A DNA stretch of 64,000 nucleotides from Alisma plantago-aquatica (GCA_963693085.1 OY856410.1:882061335-882125334), one strand, 5' to 3'; shown: positions 12,505-24,800, counted from the stretch's first letter. The notes: generated by a model not told the origin, from the letters alone. Made by a program: numbers and translations.

Positions 12505-14041
12505 TGATGTGCATATTTTATATCATCTTTTGGACCACTTTTGGGTGCATTTCCCAACCATTTTAACCCAATAATCACTCTTAATCATGCTAGATTTTCC
12601 ATATTTATTGTTGTATTTACTTGCTCTATGGTTTGGTTTGTAGGAACAACAATTTGGCATCAAAACGGGGAGAAAACATCATTATAACATCTATAAAGAC
12701 ATTCCCCAATCATCTAGACATTTAGAAAATCAATGTTGCTGAAACTGATAAAGACACCCCGTGTCTTAAAAAGACACGACGTGTCATATTAAAGACACCC
12801 CATGTCTCAGTCCAGAATTTGAATGCAGAACTCCAGATTTGCAGCAACACGCCGTGTCTTATTAAAGACATGTCGTGTAACCTCCCAGAACTCGATCCAA
12901 ACTTCAATTATTGCATAAGACACGCCGTGTCTTATAAAAGACACATCGTATGACCTGTAGATTTCACTCAAACATGAATTTAATTGTCTCACACTTATAT
13001 ATACGACCCCAAGCCATCTTGGGATAGTTATCATAGACTATTTGGGACCTTTTAGAGTAGGACTCAAGGAAGGAAGAGTGAGGAGGAGTTAGAGGTGTTC
13101 CAAGGGAGAAAAGTTGGTTTCTCGGGAGGGAAACTTCTTCTTCTTCCTTCTTCTCCAACAATTGCAACAAGGATCTTTGCTGTTCTCTTCTCTCCACTCA
13201 GAAGTGAAGCTTTCTAGAGAGTTTCCAGTAGTAAGGATGGATTTTTAACTTCTTGACCAGAGTTCCAAGTCTATCTTCCGTCTTCCACAGACATCCAAGT
13301 TTATTTCCTTCTATTATGATGTCTAGCACTACTTTCTACTATTTCTATCTGCTTTCTACAACCATAGACGAGTAGATCTCTTATTCTTGGGCATGAGGGA
13401 GTAACTCCCATGTCATAACATTGTTGAACACGAATTTCATATATATAATGCTAGTTGTTTCACTGTTCTAAGGTTCATTGGTGTTTAATTCCTCTTACAT
13501 GCTTTGTTGGCCACTTTGTATGTATGATTTCTACTCTTTGTATGATCTAGGAAGATGTGCATAGGAGTAAGGAGATGTACCTTAGCTGCACTACCTTGAC
13601 TATGGGAGTGGTTGGGATGTGTTGGGGAACAAAGGTTTGTAGTCCTTAACTAAGTATATCCATTGGAGTGGTATACAAAATTAGGATTGTTCTACACTAC
13701 CGGGAGGTGGGTGCATGATACATGCCTCCCTTGTGTTATTGCTAGTGTTCGTGATCTTTGTTGTTATTCATGTTAAGATGTGGATGTGAAACCCTATCCT
13801 CAAGAATCCCTAATCCAAATTGATCCTTAATACAAGTGTTTTATGTTTTAGTTCATTTCCTTTTAATTGTGTAGTTAACATAACAAAACCCCTCTTGTTA
13901 AAAAGATCTAGATTGTTGAAGTTCAATACTCTTATGCCTAGAAATACCTTGCTCCTTAGACGACCTCAATAATACTACACGCACCCATATACTTGCGGGG
14001 TAGTGTTCGATTTTATAAATATTAAAACTTGTACACACACA
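12505..14041 (+). repeat. 3' LTR of T3
   Basis: It starts TGATGTGCATA immediately after a polypurine tract, as in Athila-like elements. It contains an array of palindromic motifs (12751-12953) and then TATATATA at 12996-13003. The last 60 bases (an ACTTGCGGGGTAG-like segment, then CACACA) resemble the U5 end of such LTRs. The 3' boundary is approximate because the next recognisable sequence, copia pol, begins near 14045. Confidence 0.6.
12751..13003 (+). promoter_or_regulatory. Palindromic U3 array and TATA box of T3
   Basis: Seven imperfect palindromes of the type AAGACACGCCGTGTCTT lie at 12751-12767, 12770-12786, 12791-12808, 12846-12861, 12864-12880, 12916-12933 and 12936-12953. Most occur as close pairs a few bases apart. 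TATATATA follows at 12996-13003. The array lies in U3 position and is a plausible set of protein-binding sites. Confidence 0.55.
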
Positions 14042-14044
14042 CTA

Positions 14045-14881
14045 ATAGGGATGAAGAACACCAAGCCGATGGACACACCCATGTCAAACACCACCAAACT
14101 TGATAATAATGAAGAAGGTGAAAAGGTAGATGAGAAGCTCTATGGAGGTATGATTTGAAGTTTACTTTACTTAACTGCCTCTAGATCTGATATAATGTTT
14201 AGCGTTGTCTTGTGTGCTCAATTTCAACTGAATCCTAAGAAATCACATGTTATAGTTGTTAAGAGGATTTGAAGGTACTTAGCTAAAATCCAAAATTTTA
14301 TACTATGGTATCTCAAGTCAAGGGACTTTATTCTTACAGCTTATAGTGATGCAAATTATTCAAGATGATTGATTGATAGAAAGTGCACAAGTGGCACTTG
14401 CTTTCTCGTAGGACCATGCTTGGTGTCTTGGTTCTCCAAGAAACAAAGCACAATGGCATTATCAACCAATGAGGCTGAGTACATTGCAACTGGGAGTTGT
14501 TGTTCCCAAGTCCTATGGATGAAGCAACTGCTCCAAGACTTTAACATTCATTTTGATGCTTCTCCTATTTATTGTGATAATACTAGTACAATTAACTTGT
14601 CATATAATCCTATATTGCATAGTAGAGATAAGCATATAGAGGTTCATCATCATTTTCTTTGTGATCACATTGCCAAAAAGGATATCTATATCACACATGT
14701 GGACACAAAAAATCAGTTGGCAGATATTTTCACTAAACCTCTAGCTAGAGAGAAATTTAACTTTATTAGATCTAAACTGCTCATAACTACTTTGAATGAA
14801 TCTGATATGCCTTCTAGGTATTTTTCATATATCCTATATGCTTTGCCTATGTTTGATCATCTTTTCTTTCTAATAAGCTAA
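14045..14881 (+). pseudogene. Copia pol C-terminus: reverse transcriptase end and RNase H (C1)
   Basis: The translation shows the conserved order of copia pol: KPMDTPM, LYLTASRSDIMFSV, YSDANY, a DRKCTSGT segment, SWFSKKQ, ALSTNEAEYIA, CDNTS, KHIEVHHHF and QLADIFTKPL. RNase H acidic residues are visible in YSDA, EAEY and CDNT. In-frame stops occur upstream (near 14155, 14268 and 14366), but the last 170 codons from 14369 are open. RNase H removes RNA from the RNA:DNA hybrid during reverse transcription. The N-terminal part of pol is missing because T3 lies to the left. Confidence 0.85.
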
Positions 14882-14980
14882 AAATCAATTTTCATGTTCT
14901 TTTTTCCTTGTTTTCTCTTGTTTTTGGGTATTTTTTCCCAAACTCTTGCTTTATCACAAAATAACACCCAATTATGAGTG

Positions 14981-15420
14981 ATATGTGCCGAATTATGTTT
15001 TAAATCCAAAATGGACTTGAAAAATAAATTTAATTAACACTCTAATTGTTAGAAATTAGAATTTCTAATGTTGGTTTAGTTGGACGGTCGAGTTGCCAAC
15101 TCAATCGATCGGTGGCCGAAAGCATTTTTCAAGAGCCTATCAGTCGAGTTTCTAAGTCACAAAACTCGATCGATGGTCGGTTTGGAGAAAGAATAAGTTA
15201 GGTTCAACCAAATTTTCTCCCTCTCAACTAAAGAAAAATCGACTGATCTAACCTATAGCTCCCTCAAGCTCTCAACCCTAGCCTCGACCTTCCTCTCCCT
15301 AGCTCTAGTTCAACCTAGATCGACCTTCCTTGACCTCCTTCCCATCAACCCTAGGTGTGTGGATGGGTTGTGGTGGTGTCTCTCTTTCTTTTGCTCTCTC
15401 TATCCTCTCTTTTTGTCTCC
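14981..15420 (+). promoter_or_regulatory. U3-like motif cluster upstream of the C1 post-pol ORF
   Basis: Motifs such as GGTCGAGTTGCC, CAATCGATCGGT, CAGTCGAGTT and AACTCGATCGATGG match the ACTCGACCGATC / GATCGGTCGAGT motifs of the C1 LTR (about 18080-18240). They are followed by a C/T-rich stretch (15220-15350) like a plant 5' leader, and then the ORF. I see no convincing TATA box. Whether this drives a separate transcript is inference. Confidence 0.4.
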
Positions 15421-17097
15421 ATGGCATCCAATAGGAGAAAGAGGGTGGCCCCAACCGGAGCACCATCTCCGTGTTCCAACTCGTGTCTCATACCCTTTGA
15501 CGATACCTTCTTTATCTCCAATGAAGCTCTCAATAGGTACAAGGAGCTCCTTCATAAGAATCCTTTTCTATTTCATGCCCTTTTTTAGCCAACCCCACAT
15601 ATACAAAGGGTCATTGATCAAGTGGTCGATTTGCTATACAGTCACCATCTCTCCGCCTTGTGTGTCGAACGCTTGTGCTACAACAATTCCATAACTAGCA
15701 CAAAATCCATTCATGAATTCTATGCTAACTTGCAATAGAATTATGACATGCTCATACCACCTCATGATACTCAAGTAGTCCTCACTTCCATGATCACTGG
15801 GAATAAATTCCAAGTCTCCAAAGATACCCTGAACATCTTCTTATTGGGTACTGAGGTGACTGACACTTGAGGAAGGACTACCCCGAGTGCTTTGACTTAG
15901 TTGAACCTGAGGCCTTATACAAGAAGCATTATCTCACTCTCCCTGATATTCATAAATTCTTGAAGAATCCTCAGTTCCCATACAGAAAGAAGTGCACCCT
16001 TCCCTCCTCCACCTTGGACCTTAAGAACCACATACTTGGCATAGTGGTTAACTGCAATATTCATCCAAAGAAAAATCAGACTGGAATTGCAGAGAACACT
16101 GCGGTAATTATGTACTATCTCTTGAAGAACATCAGAGTCAAATGGTCTCGTTATGTCCTTCACCACATGTCCTATTTTGACTCTGGAAAGAACACCCATG
16201 GCACCCACCCAGCCTACCCAACCCTAATTTGTGTCCTTTTTCAAATTGCCACTAGCAAATCTCTTTTCCATGACCTTCACTACAAACCAACATGGAAAGG
16301 AGTTTGCATCAGTGAGACCGCACTTTAGAAGTCTGTGCCTATCACTTCCTCTACCAAACCTGGTGTCTCTACCTATACCTCCACCCATGAACCTCCACCA
16401 CCTCAGCCTTCTCACTGCCCATGCCTCGTTTCATGTGTCAAATGAAACCCTTATGGGCTACATGATGCATTAAGAGGTGTATAACCTTTAGGTTCAGGAG
16501 CACATGCTTCAGGACCTCTATGCCATCATGTCAAACATGAACCTATCTTATGCACATCCTTATCCTACCTACCAGTCCTACCCAGGAGGTGACTATGCAT
16601 CCTATGCATATAATCACTTTTACCTAGCCCCTCCACCTACTGCTTCCGCTACTACACCCTCTACTATTGATGGACCTACCGCTAGAGTGTTGCCTCTGCC
16701 TGCTGGCCCCTTGGTCACCTTGCTTGCTATTCGTGCTACTTCTACTCCTTCCTTCCCACAGGCCAATGAGCTTCATGCTCTTGGCATGTCTTGGGCTGAA
16801 AAGAATGCTCGTTGGCCCAACTGCGATTTTGGTTCCCTTACTGATGAGGAGATGCCAGACCAGGATGATGAGGAGGCTGCTACTGATGATGAGGAGGCTT
16901 CTGAGGATGATGAGGATGATGATGGTTCTAATGGCTTTGTTGATACCTCTGGTGATGATGATGATCTTGCTATCTCTACTGCACCTTTATACGGAGATGA
17001 TGACTATAATCTAGAAGCTTCTGATGCTAATGGAAATGTTGATGATGTAGACATAGATGACCTAGATGTTAAGATTTTCTATTATTTAGTCTAGATG
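15421..17097 (+). pseudogene. Post-pol (envelope-position) ORF of C1, broken
   Basis: The likely start is the ATG at 15421 (MASNRRKRVAPTG). The N-terminal part, with NRYKELL and IHEFYANLQ, resembles the domain annotated in plants as putative plant transposon protein. The middle (15867-16328) continues that domain in another frame. The last part (16504-17094) is Tyr/Pro-rich and ends in a long Asp/Glu-rich tail (about residues 118-190 of that segment). At least two in-frame stops (near 15587 and 15738) and frameshifts near 15870 and 16330-16500 break it. No signal peptide or transmembrane span is evident in the part read. Function is unknown. SIRE elements are known to carry an extra ORF at this place. 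Confidence 0.55.
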
Positions 17098-17734
17098 TTG
17101 ATCATATATATCTTTCTAGGCTATTTTGTACTAAAAAAATCTGGGCACATTTTCTGAGTTGTACTATTTTATCATCTAGTTTTCATCATTTTGTCTTGTA
17201 GTTGATTCTGAGGACATTCTCTCTGTGTTGTAATTTTAATCTTTTGTACACTTACTCTTTGATTTACTATATCTAATGAGTTGGTGCCATGTTTACAATA
17301 TTTTGATTATGCCTTTGATTGTGTGCTTCTCTCATCTCTGTTTGGTGTATGCTTTAAGATTGCATGTTGTGGATGTATGTTTGGTTGTTCTTGAAGAAGA
17401 CCTATTTCTGTGATCTTCTACCCCCCTTCCTTTTTTATAATGTCAAAATGGGAGAGAATTTCAATGTTTTGAAGCTTAACCATATTGCTTTTATTGTCTA
17501 TGTGATCCTTTGCTTGTTCATTATATGCTTTATCTTGTGACTTGATAACAGACCATATAGCATACATTATTATATTGTGTTGTGTAGATAGACTAACTAT
17601 GCAGGTAAGAGTAAGCACAGATTGATGGGGAGCAATTCACATTGTTCAAATCATGACCCCCTTGCAATTCGTAAGGCAAAGGTATAACTTTACATATCCT
17701 TTTCAATATGATTGATGAATGGTTCTTGTTATTA

Positions 17735-17750
17735 TAAAAAAGGGGGACAA
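17735..17750 (+). other. Polypurine tract of C1
   Basis: AAAAAAGGGGGACAA lies directly before the 3' LTR start TGTTGAC. It is the usual plus-strand priming site. Confidence 0.75.
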
Positions 17751-19156
17751 TGTTGACTTGAGAGTTATACATTGCCCATATTTTGATAATGACTTAATCA
17801 TTTCGTTCCTATGTATCTAATATGTTTGTTTAAGATTGATTTCAGGCTTTAGGTACATGAAAAGGATCAAATTACACAATCCCTAGCTTGTTCAAGTTCA
17901 AGTCATAAGCAATACAAGTGCGTGTTTTGGGAAATCACTCCAAATGACCTTAGATGATTTTTGTAATCACTTGTATTGATGATATGACTTGTAACTAAGA
18001 TGAGAAAAAATTAGGGACACATAATTCCAATGTTTGATCACTCAAATGTCAATTTAGAAAATTTGGCATAGGTTGTTTATCGGTGGAGTTGGATACTCAC
18101 AATACTCGACCGATCAATCAACTAAGCAAAACTGATTTTGACTCATCAATCCCAAGACAAACTCAATCGATAGTTTGAAAACTGGCTTTGTCACTTAGTG
18201 GATCGGTCGAGTTATCTTCATTGAAACTCGACTGAATGTACTATACGGAAAATGCAGAAAAGGTAATTATAATCATTGGTGAGTTGTTTTGAGCAATAAT
18301 AGATCCATTGTAACTTGGAAAATGGCTTTATTTTTCCCTTAAGTCATCCCACACTCAAGGGAACACCCCCAACTATAAATAGGACGCCTTAGAATTCATT
18401 CCAAGTTTGCTCATTCATGCTAATCTAAGTCCTTTCTATAGTTGAGTGTGTTTCAACTCCTTGAGCCCCTTTCTCTCTCTCATTTACATAACATTTCATG
18501 ATTATGAGTGAGTTAGGCCAGTTGTAAGAGAGCTACCTTCATGTGCTTGTAAAGCTCTTATTCCATTCCATCTTCCCTACCCCCTTTCTCAAATAAGTAA
18601 AGGTTGAAGCAAGCTACTCCGAGTGAAGGTGAAGTTGTTGTTGTTCTTGTTCAAGGTTGAAGAAGAGGGGAAGATCTTATCCAGGTGAAGGAGAAGGGCA
18701 AGGACAAGATTCAAGAAGAGTGGGAAAATTCCTTCAAGGTCAAAGACTTGATGCAAGTGTGGTAAGTCCTTTTTGAAGACTAAAGACATCTTGATCAAGT
18801 GGGTAAGTCCTTGTGCAGGTGGAAGACTCTTGTCTTGAATAGGTAAGTCCTTGGAAGTATGGTGGTCTCTTTGTATCTCTTATGAATGAATATAAGTATA
18901 CACAGATTGCAAAGTCCTAGAGGTTGACCTCTCTAGGTAGTGGATTGACTCTCTCCTAGTTTGGAGAGTGGAACCACTCTAAACCACCTTGTCCAAGTGC
19001 ATGTTTTAATTTCTCTCATCCTTTCTATTCTTGATTAGTTAGGACCTCAAATTTCTCTTAAGCTATTAGTTTTGATCGATATAATTTGAAGGTCTAACTT
19101 ATCTTGTGAGAATTTTGAAGCTCTATTAACCCCCCTCTAAAGCCCTAGATCCAACA
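17751..19156 (+). repeat. 3' LTR of C1
   Basis: The 1406-bp block starts TGTTGACTTGAG and ends GATCCAACA, with short inverted ends TGTTG/CAACA. It follows a polypurine tract. It holds several ACTCGACCGATC-type motifs (about 18080-18240) and then the TATA box CTATAAATAG at 18373-18382. The same plan is seen in the C2 LTRs, so C1 and C2 are relatives. No 5' LTR is available for comparison. Confidence 0.75.
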
Positions 19157-19879
19157 ACATGTGCATGTCCATGCATTTCTCAGTCTCGCTAATGAAGAGG
19201 CCTAGGACATAAAACTGCTGTAGGAGGGACAAATCCCATATTTATCACTCATAGTCTATCCCCATGTGTTAAAGCCACCCAATCATCATCATTATAACAA
19301 TCCATGTTTCAGGATTACTTTTGATGATGTCAAACTATACCCAATGACATGTGACGAGTGTAGTGATTTTAGGTCTAAGAACCACAACCATCACCATCAC
19401 TGTGAGACCTGACTATGACTTCTATGATGATGGCTTCCATGTGTCAGTCTCACGGTGGGTCTATCCAATACACTATTCTCTAACATATATCTATATGATT
19501 GGTTTGATAGTGCCATATCATGACCAATGGGATTCAGTCATCAACCAACTCATACTCTGATCTTATGTGTCATGTCATCTATCAACCTTCCACAATGACA
19601 ACCGATCAGGGACACAATGAGAATATGTATATGCACTCTTAACATCTGTATGAACTCATTTCTTCAAAGTATAATACTTGAAGACATACATCATTGAGTA
19701 ATATTATTCTCTAGACATTTATAATGTTACATCATTGTCTCATAACTAAATTAAATAGAATAAATTGGAAGCTTTCCTTTTTTATTAATAATCAAATCAT
19801 CTTACAAGTTATGCTATTACAATCCTCACATGATTGGCTCTCTGGGCATACATACCAACAATATCTTGTTTGTCCTAAA
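19157..19879. other. No recognisable feature
   Basis: I see no gene, repeat boundary or RNA gene here. Short open frames (for example 19351-19560) have no recognisable domain. Confidence 0.4.
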
Positions 19880-20521
19880 GTATTGTATACAAGGTATATG
19901 ATGCTTTAAAATACTTGCTTCGAAAGAGAGATGTCAAACCAAGTTTTATCTATTGGGTAATGTTATAATATAAGTTTGACTATGAGATTAAGGATAAGGC
20001 AGGTTCCCAAAATGTCATAGCTAACTTCTTTCTAGTTTATAAGACATTTATAGGGACCAAACACATATTCCTATATGGGGATGCCTTCCTAGATGAGACT
20101 ATTTAGAATCCAAATCTTCACTCTATGGTTTGTAGACATACCAAACTTCTTATCTAGAATCATTATACGCAAAGACCAAAGTTAGCAATAGAAAAGAGAT
20201 TCTCATCTGAAGTGAAATTCTATTTTTGGGAAGACCCTTACCCACATAAGAGATGCAATATGGGATTATTTGAAGATGAGTTGGTGAAGAAAAGATTAAG
20301 GATATTTGGTGTTATTGCCACACATTAGTAGTAGGAGGACACCACAGATCAAACCACACTATTACTAAAATTTTACAATCTAATTTTCATTGTTCTAATA
20401 TATTCAAAAATGCCCACCACTATGTGCTTCAATGTGATAATTGTGAACACACATGGAACATATCTAAGGAACATAAATTATCCGTATAGTCCATGCTAGA
20501 GATGGAATTTTTTGATGTATG

Positions 20522-20565
<44 letters not shown>

Positions 20566-21400
20566 TATTGCACTATCTAATGGTTATATATAATTATAAA
20601 AACGGATTATATATCCAAATGGGTAAAGTACATACCCACCCAAACTAGCAATTCATATGTGGCATATGCTTTCATCAAGAAGAATATCATTTACACATTT
20701 GGCACAATGAGACCCATTACTAGTGATGGTTGGGCGCACTTTTGTGATAAGAAGTTTGAGAAAATATTAAAGAAATGTGGTGTCACCCATAAATTTCAAC
20801 CCCTTACCATGCCCAGACATTGTCCAAGTGGATATTTCTAGTGAATGGATATATAATGAAGAGATGAGAAGGATATTTGAGAAAATAATATCCACTACTA
20901 GGAAAGATTGGTTTATTCCTCGTGATGACACTCTTTAGTCCTATCGTACTTCCTATTAGGCACCCACATGAATGCCCCCATATATGCTGGTTTATGGAAA
21001 ATCATGTTATTTGCTTATTAAACTTGAGTATAAATCCTATTGGGCCATAAAGATTTTTTTATATGAATGTTGCTAAGGGGGTACAATTTCTCCAATGAGT
21101 GCAATTTACGTGCCTTGTATACTCAGGATGTGCTAGAATGTTAATAGAAAGAACCAAGAAAATGCACAACATAAATATTTTTAGTAGGATCTGTGAACTT
21201 GGACAACTCAAGTTTCCTTTAAACTCTCATTTGAGATAATTTCCAAGAAACTTGAATTCAAGGTGTATTGGAGTATCTCAAATCACGAAGGTGTTCCCTT
21301 ATGGAGTGATCAAACTAGACAACAATCAAGGATCCACATTCAAGGTAGTGGGTGGTTATTAATCTACTATGCAGGTGAGTTTCAAGAAGTTGAGCATATA
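19880..21400 (+). pseudogene. Athila/Tat-like gypsy pol remnant: RNase H end to integrase
   Basis: The plus-strand translation gives DALKYLLRKRDVKPSF and FDYEIKDKAGSQNVIA (RNase H C-terminus). Next come EVKFYFWEDPY and a zinc-finger-like region, then integrase pieces KKNIIYTFGT, SDGWAHFCDKKFE and KKCGVTHKF, and finally LVYGKSCYLL. The second catalytic Asp (SDGW) is recognisable. The first falls at an (AT) microsatellite and is lost (FFDVCGIY), and the Glu block reads VDIS. Many stops and frameshifts are present. No LTR or polypurine tract was found for it. Confidence 0.65.
20526..20559. repeat. (AT)17 microsatellite
   Basis: An uninterrupted dinucleotide run lies inside the gypsy integrase remnant. 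Confidence 0.95.
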
Positions 21401-22779
21401 TTCCATTTACTAACACCTCATTGATACATGTCTTAAGCAACTAAGTCTAGATGACTGATAGAAAACACAAGTGATGATCGGAAACAACCTACATTTCTAC
21501 TTAAGTACAATCATCATCTATTTGTTTCAAATTGATTCACATTTAGGATTTTATATATTAATGTCAAGATATGATTTCCAATTCATAAAGATGTTTTTTT
21601 GGAAGTTAATGCATGGTCACTTATTGGAAATTAATTTTCTTAGACTGGAAAAATTCTTCACATAATGTGAAAATCAAGTGCACATCATGTTCGAGTACGA
21701 GAGATGAATGAATCCTTAACTAGTAAACATACACATCATATTCTTATGTGAAACACGATGTACCTAAATTTTTATAGATTTCAAGTCAAATCACCGACCA
21801 TAAACATGATATGCCCACTGGACACGACGGTCCAATCCATGCCCAAGAAGAACTCAATCTCATGATGAGAACTACAAGATACCATAAGGTCAACATAACA
21901 CGAAGAAGTTTTTCCTTCCACATTGATTCCATATAGATAGAGAAAAATGTGTTTCCTCCCATTCACACATGTCACTTTTGAGCATGATTGACTGACAAAT
22001 AGCACCATGTGAATCTTTTCCAACATGTAGTGTTCCATTTTTGTATATTTTCCAAATGACATGACATGTCTCCAATAATGCACATTTTGTCTTATAGGGT
22101 CTCATACGACGAGGATTCTCCTTCATGGTCCACTTGTCCAAACTAGAAACAAGGGTCTCGTGGACTCAATGTCCTACAATGAGCATCCATTTGTGCTTTG
22201 CACATACCCATTATTGTAGTGTGGACACTATATTAAATAAGCTTGTGGTGGGGTGTCAGTTGGACTTTCTTCTCAGTTGTCTATTATATCTTTTTTTACT
22301 CCTTCCATGTTCTGTATCATATGTGTTTCTCTATATCTTATATGTGTCTCATACTTGAACTTAATACATATTGTTGTTGTTTTTTCATATAATGTGAGCA
22401 TATTTATCTTTGTGGTTTTTCTATGAAACTACAAGTTTCAGTGTAGTCAAATGCAACATTTTTTTAATCAAAATTTCATCTCTGAAAGTGCATTTATTTC
22501 GTTTTTGAACTAGTTCATCATTTCACACCATTTCCTACACCAAGTTGCTCGACCCTTTTATTGAGATAATGATAAGTATGGACATGTTGCACTAGTAATT
22601 TCTTGAATTAAACTTAGCAATATGATTTTTTTTAGTGTTGCAATTGATTCAAAAACGTAATATGAAAAAGGACTATTGAAAATTCTTGAAATAAATTTAA
22701 TTATGAATATTTTTAGTAAAATAAGAATACAACCCTCCATTTTTATCATCTTGATTCAAAAAATATAGAGAATCTAAAC
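21401..22779. other. No recognisable feature
   Basis: The stretch is AT-rich. Two overlapping minus-strand frames at 21781-22141 (83 and 100 codons) are the longest. Neither shows a domain I can name, and no repeat boundary is evident. Confidence 0.4.
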
Positions 22780-23239
22780 AAGGAAGGGGTCGGTGACTAA
22801 GAGTACAACTGGTCAAGCAATACAACTAGTCAAGTGACTTTGTTTGGCCAGCTACCTTCAAGGGCAACACTATATTTAGATAAAAAGGTGGAGGATATTA
22901 TTCCATTGACTCTTTATGATGATGATTTTTACCTCTCTCAATCTCTAAAGAACTAGACTAAGGTTACCAAGACAAGGAAGATGAAAGATGAGTTATCACT
23001 AAAGTCGATTAAATGAAAGCCAAAATGGAAGTTATTATACCCCAACTATGAAGTAGTGGAGAATGCTAGAATATCGAGTAAGCACCTCTATGGATACGTC
23101 ATAGTGTTTAAACCCCTATCTTCCAAGTCTTGAATCATACCTCTACTAGATATGAATTTGGGGGATCTATAATTGTAATCAATAGGGTAATGGGCTATAT
23201 ATGATAAAATTCTTTGGATTGTTGATTTATTCTCTCGAG

Positions 23240-23560
23240 TTTGATCCACGGTTTGTCAAGAACAATCCATTAATATTTTTCAAATGGTGCCACCATGGGT
23301 CAATTTGATAAAAGTCTATCTAAAGAGGTTCCTATATGGGTCAAAATTTACTAGACTCACACTCAAATTGTGGGATTAATGTATGTTTTAAAGGATTATC
23401 TCATTATTGGAACACCTTTATGCACTAATAAACGCACAAGATTTTGATCTAAGATTGAATATGCACACATTCAAGTTTTCTTACTTCTCTGATCTAATTT
23501 TCATGAACATTTAACTTTACAAAGTGACGATGGTGTAATTGATTTATATTATGATTGAAG
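23240..23560 (+). pseudogene. LINE ORF1 remnant (DUF4283-like)
   Basis: Around 23330-23480 one plus frame gives IWVKIY, then IIGTPLCTN, then IEYAHIQV. These match the spacing of the plant LINE ORF1 region VWVR...IGTPL.T...YARI.V. ORF1 proteins bind element RNA. Stops interrupt the frame, including one near 23428. The call depends on this pattern alone. Confidence 0.4.
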
Positions 23561-24384
23561 AACTAATTATACGATTTATTTGGTCATCAGGAATACTATG
23601 TCTCTATCCTCATGAACATGAAAAGAGGTAAGGATGATGAATTAATGCTTCTCATGATACTCACAATATTGAGGAAACTTCCATTGGTTTTGAGTCTACA
23701 AAATCCTCATTGTGTGTCAACAAGGTCGGTGATACTCATAATCCTAAACATATTAAAAAATATTCTCCAAAGAGATAATTTTGCAATAGGTTAATGGATG
23801 ACTTCAACTCCTATTCCCTTTTTTTGTCAAGTTCTTATTCAGGTTCTAGTGGAGGAAAACATGAACATGGTTTAAATAAAGTTAGGAAGAAAAATAATTA
23901 TACTTTGAAATGCAATTCTAAACTAAATTCTAAATTTTTTCATAGGACTTCTAGTTCTATTTTCTAACCAATTCATAATAGATTGGAGGTCTTGGGATTA
24001 TAAATGAAGCATTAAATGTCGGGGCTGACAACTCAACAATCCAAGGTATTAAAGTACAAAGTTTTCAACTCTCTTCTGGGAATGTTAGAGTTATAAGCAA
24101 TATAATTAAAGGTTTCTAAGAAAAGTTAAATAAGTTTAGAAGTGATATTGTAGTTCAAAATAAGACTAAGCTTAGAGCAAAAAAGGCAATGGGCCTTGTG
24201 TACAAGGATGTTTCTAATTTTAGGTAACTTTCTAATCACAACTCCCACATCTTGAGGGGATTTTTTACAATGTGGGACAATGATTGTTGCAATACTGCTA
24301 AAATTCTTGAAATAGCTCAACTTATTCACTCAAAGGTGGAAGTGAACAATTCCTTTTATTGTTGGAAGTTGTGTATGGGCACAC

Positions 24385-24484
24385 TGCAGATGTTGCTGGG
24401 AGCACCTTTTAGGAGTCTATTGAGATGATTAATAATAATATGATTGGTCCTTGGACCATTAATGATGACTTTAACTTTATTATA

Positions 24485-24539
<55 letters not shown>

Positions 24540-24800
24540 AGATTGAAAAACTTTCTTCACTTAAAACATCTAGGGAGGAGTTTGAGGATTGCATTCTATA
24601 TTGTTGTTCATTTGATCTTAATTTTAGAGGATCGTTCTATATTTGGGACAATCATTGGGGAGGTTTGTATTACATGACTTACAAAATTGATAAAATTTTC
24701 TACAAATCTAATTTCATCTATAAATTTTGATTTTCATGGTGATCAAACATTGTCGTTGATCATAGAATCATTTCTTTGAAAGTGTGTAATCCCAGAGTTG
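24385..24800 (+). pseudogene. LINE endonuclease remnant (APE-type)
   Basis: NDDFNFI, EEFEDCILYCCSFDLNFRGSFYIWDN, KIDKIF and VDHRIISL follow the order GDFN / ...DCI...L.DL...G..YTW.N / KIDR / SDHSPI of L1-type endonucleases that nick target DNA. An (AT)(AG) microsatellite sits inside the domain, and the conserved SDH reads VDH. Confidence 0.5.
24485..24540. repeat. Compound (AT)n(AG)n microsatellite
   Basis: About 11 AT units are followed by about 16 AG units with one interruption. The run lies inside the LINE endonuclease remnant. Confidence 0.9.

Larger units (their letters stand above)
1..14041 (+). mobile_element. T3: Athila-like gag-only LTR element, left end outside window
   Basis: Three pieces read as one plus-strand Ty3/gypsy element once two later insertions are removed: 1-314, 2600-2700 and 11254-14041. 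The first piece holds the C-terminal part of a gag. The last holds two polypurine motifs and a 3' LTR starting at 12505. No protease, reverse transcriptase or integrase lies between gag and the 3' end, so it looks like a gag-only or internally deleted derivative. Its right end abuts copia pol sequence near 14042, which implies that T3 inserted into copia element C1. The exact right boundary is uncertain by about 10 bases because I could not find the matching duplication. Confidence 0.6.
14042..19156 (+). mobile_element. C1: SIRE/Maximus-type copia element, 3' portion
   Basis: On the plus strand the order is reverse transcriptase end and RNase H (14045-14880), a U3-like segment (about 14981-15420), a post-pol ORF (15421-17097), a polypurine tract (17735-17750) and a 3' LTR (17751-19156). 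A long ORF between pol and the 3' LTR is characteristic of the SIRE lineage. The 5' part is not in the window, presumably lying beyond T3, which appears to have inserted into the reverse transcriptase gene. Confidence 0.75.

Noticed and set aside
16667..17014. 115-codon Leu/Met-rich frame that looks like a membrane protein
   Set aside because: It is the shadow frame of the Asp/Glu-rich tail of the C1 ORF (GAT/GAG runs read as ATG/TGA-free Met/Leu codons).
21781..22141. Two overlapping minus-strand frames as a possible gene
   Set aside because: They are in different frames, with no recognisable domain; a LGMDW peptide alone is too weak to call a gypsy protease.
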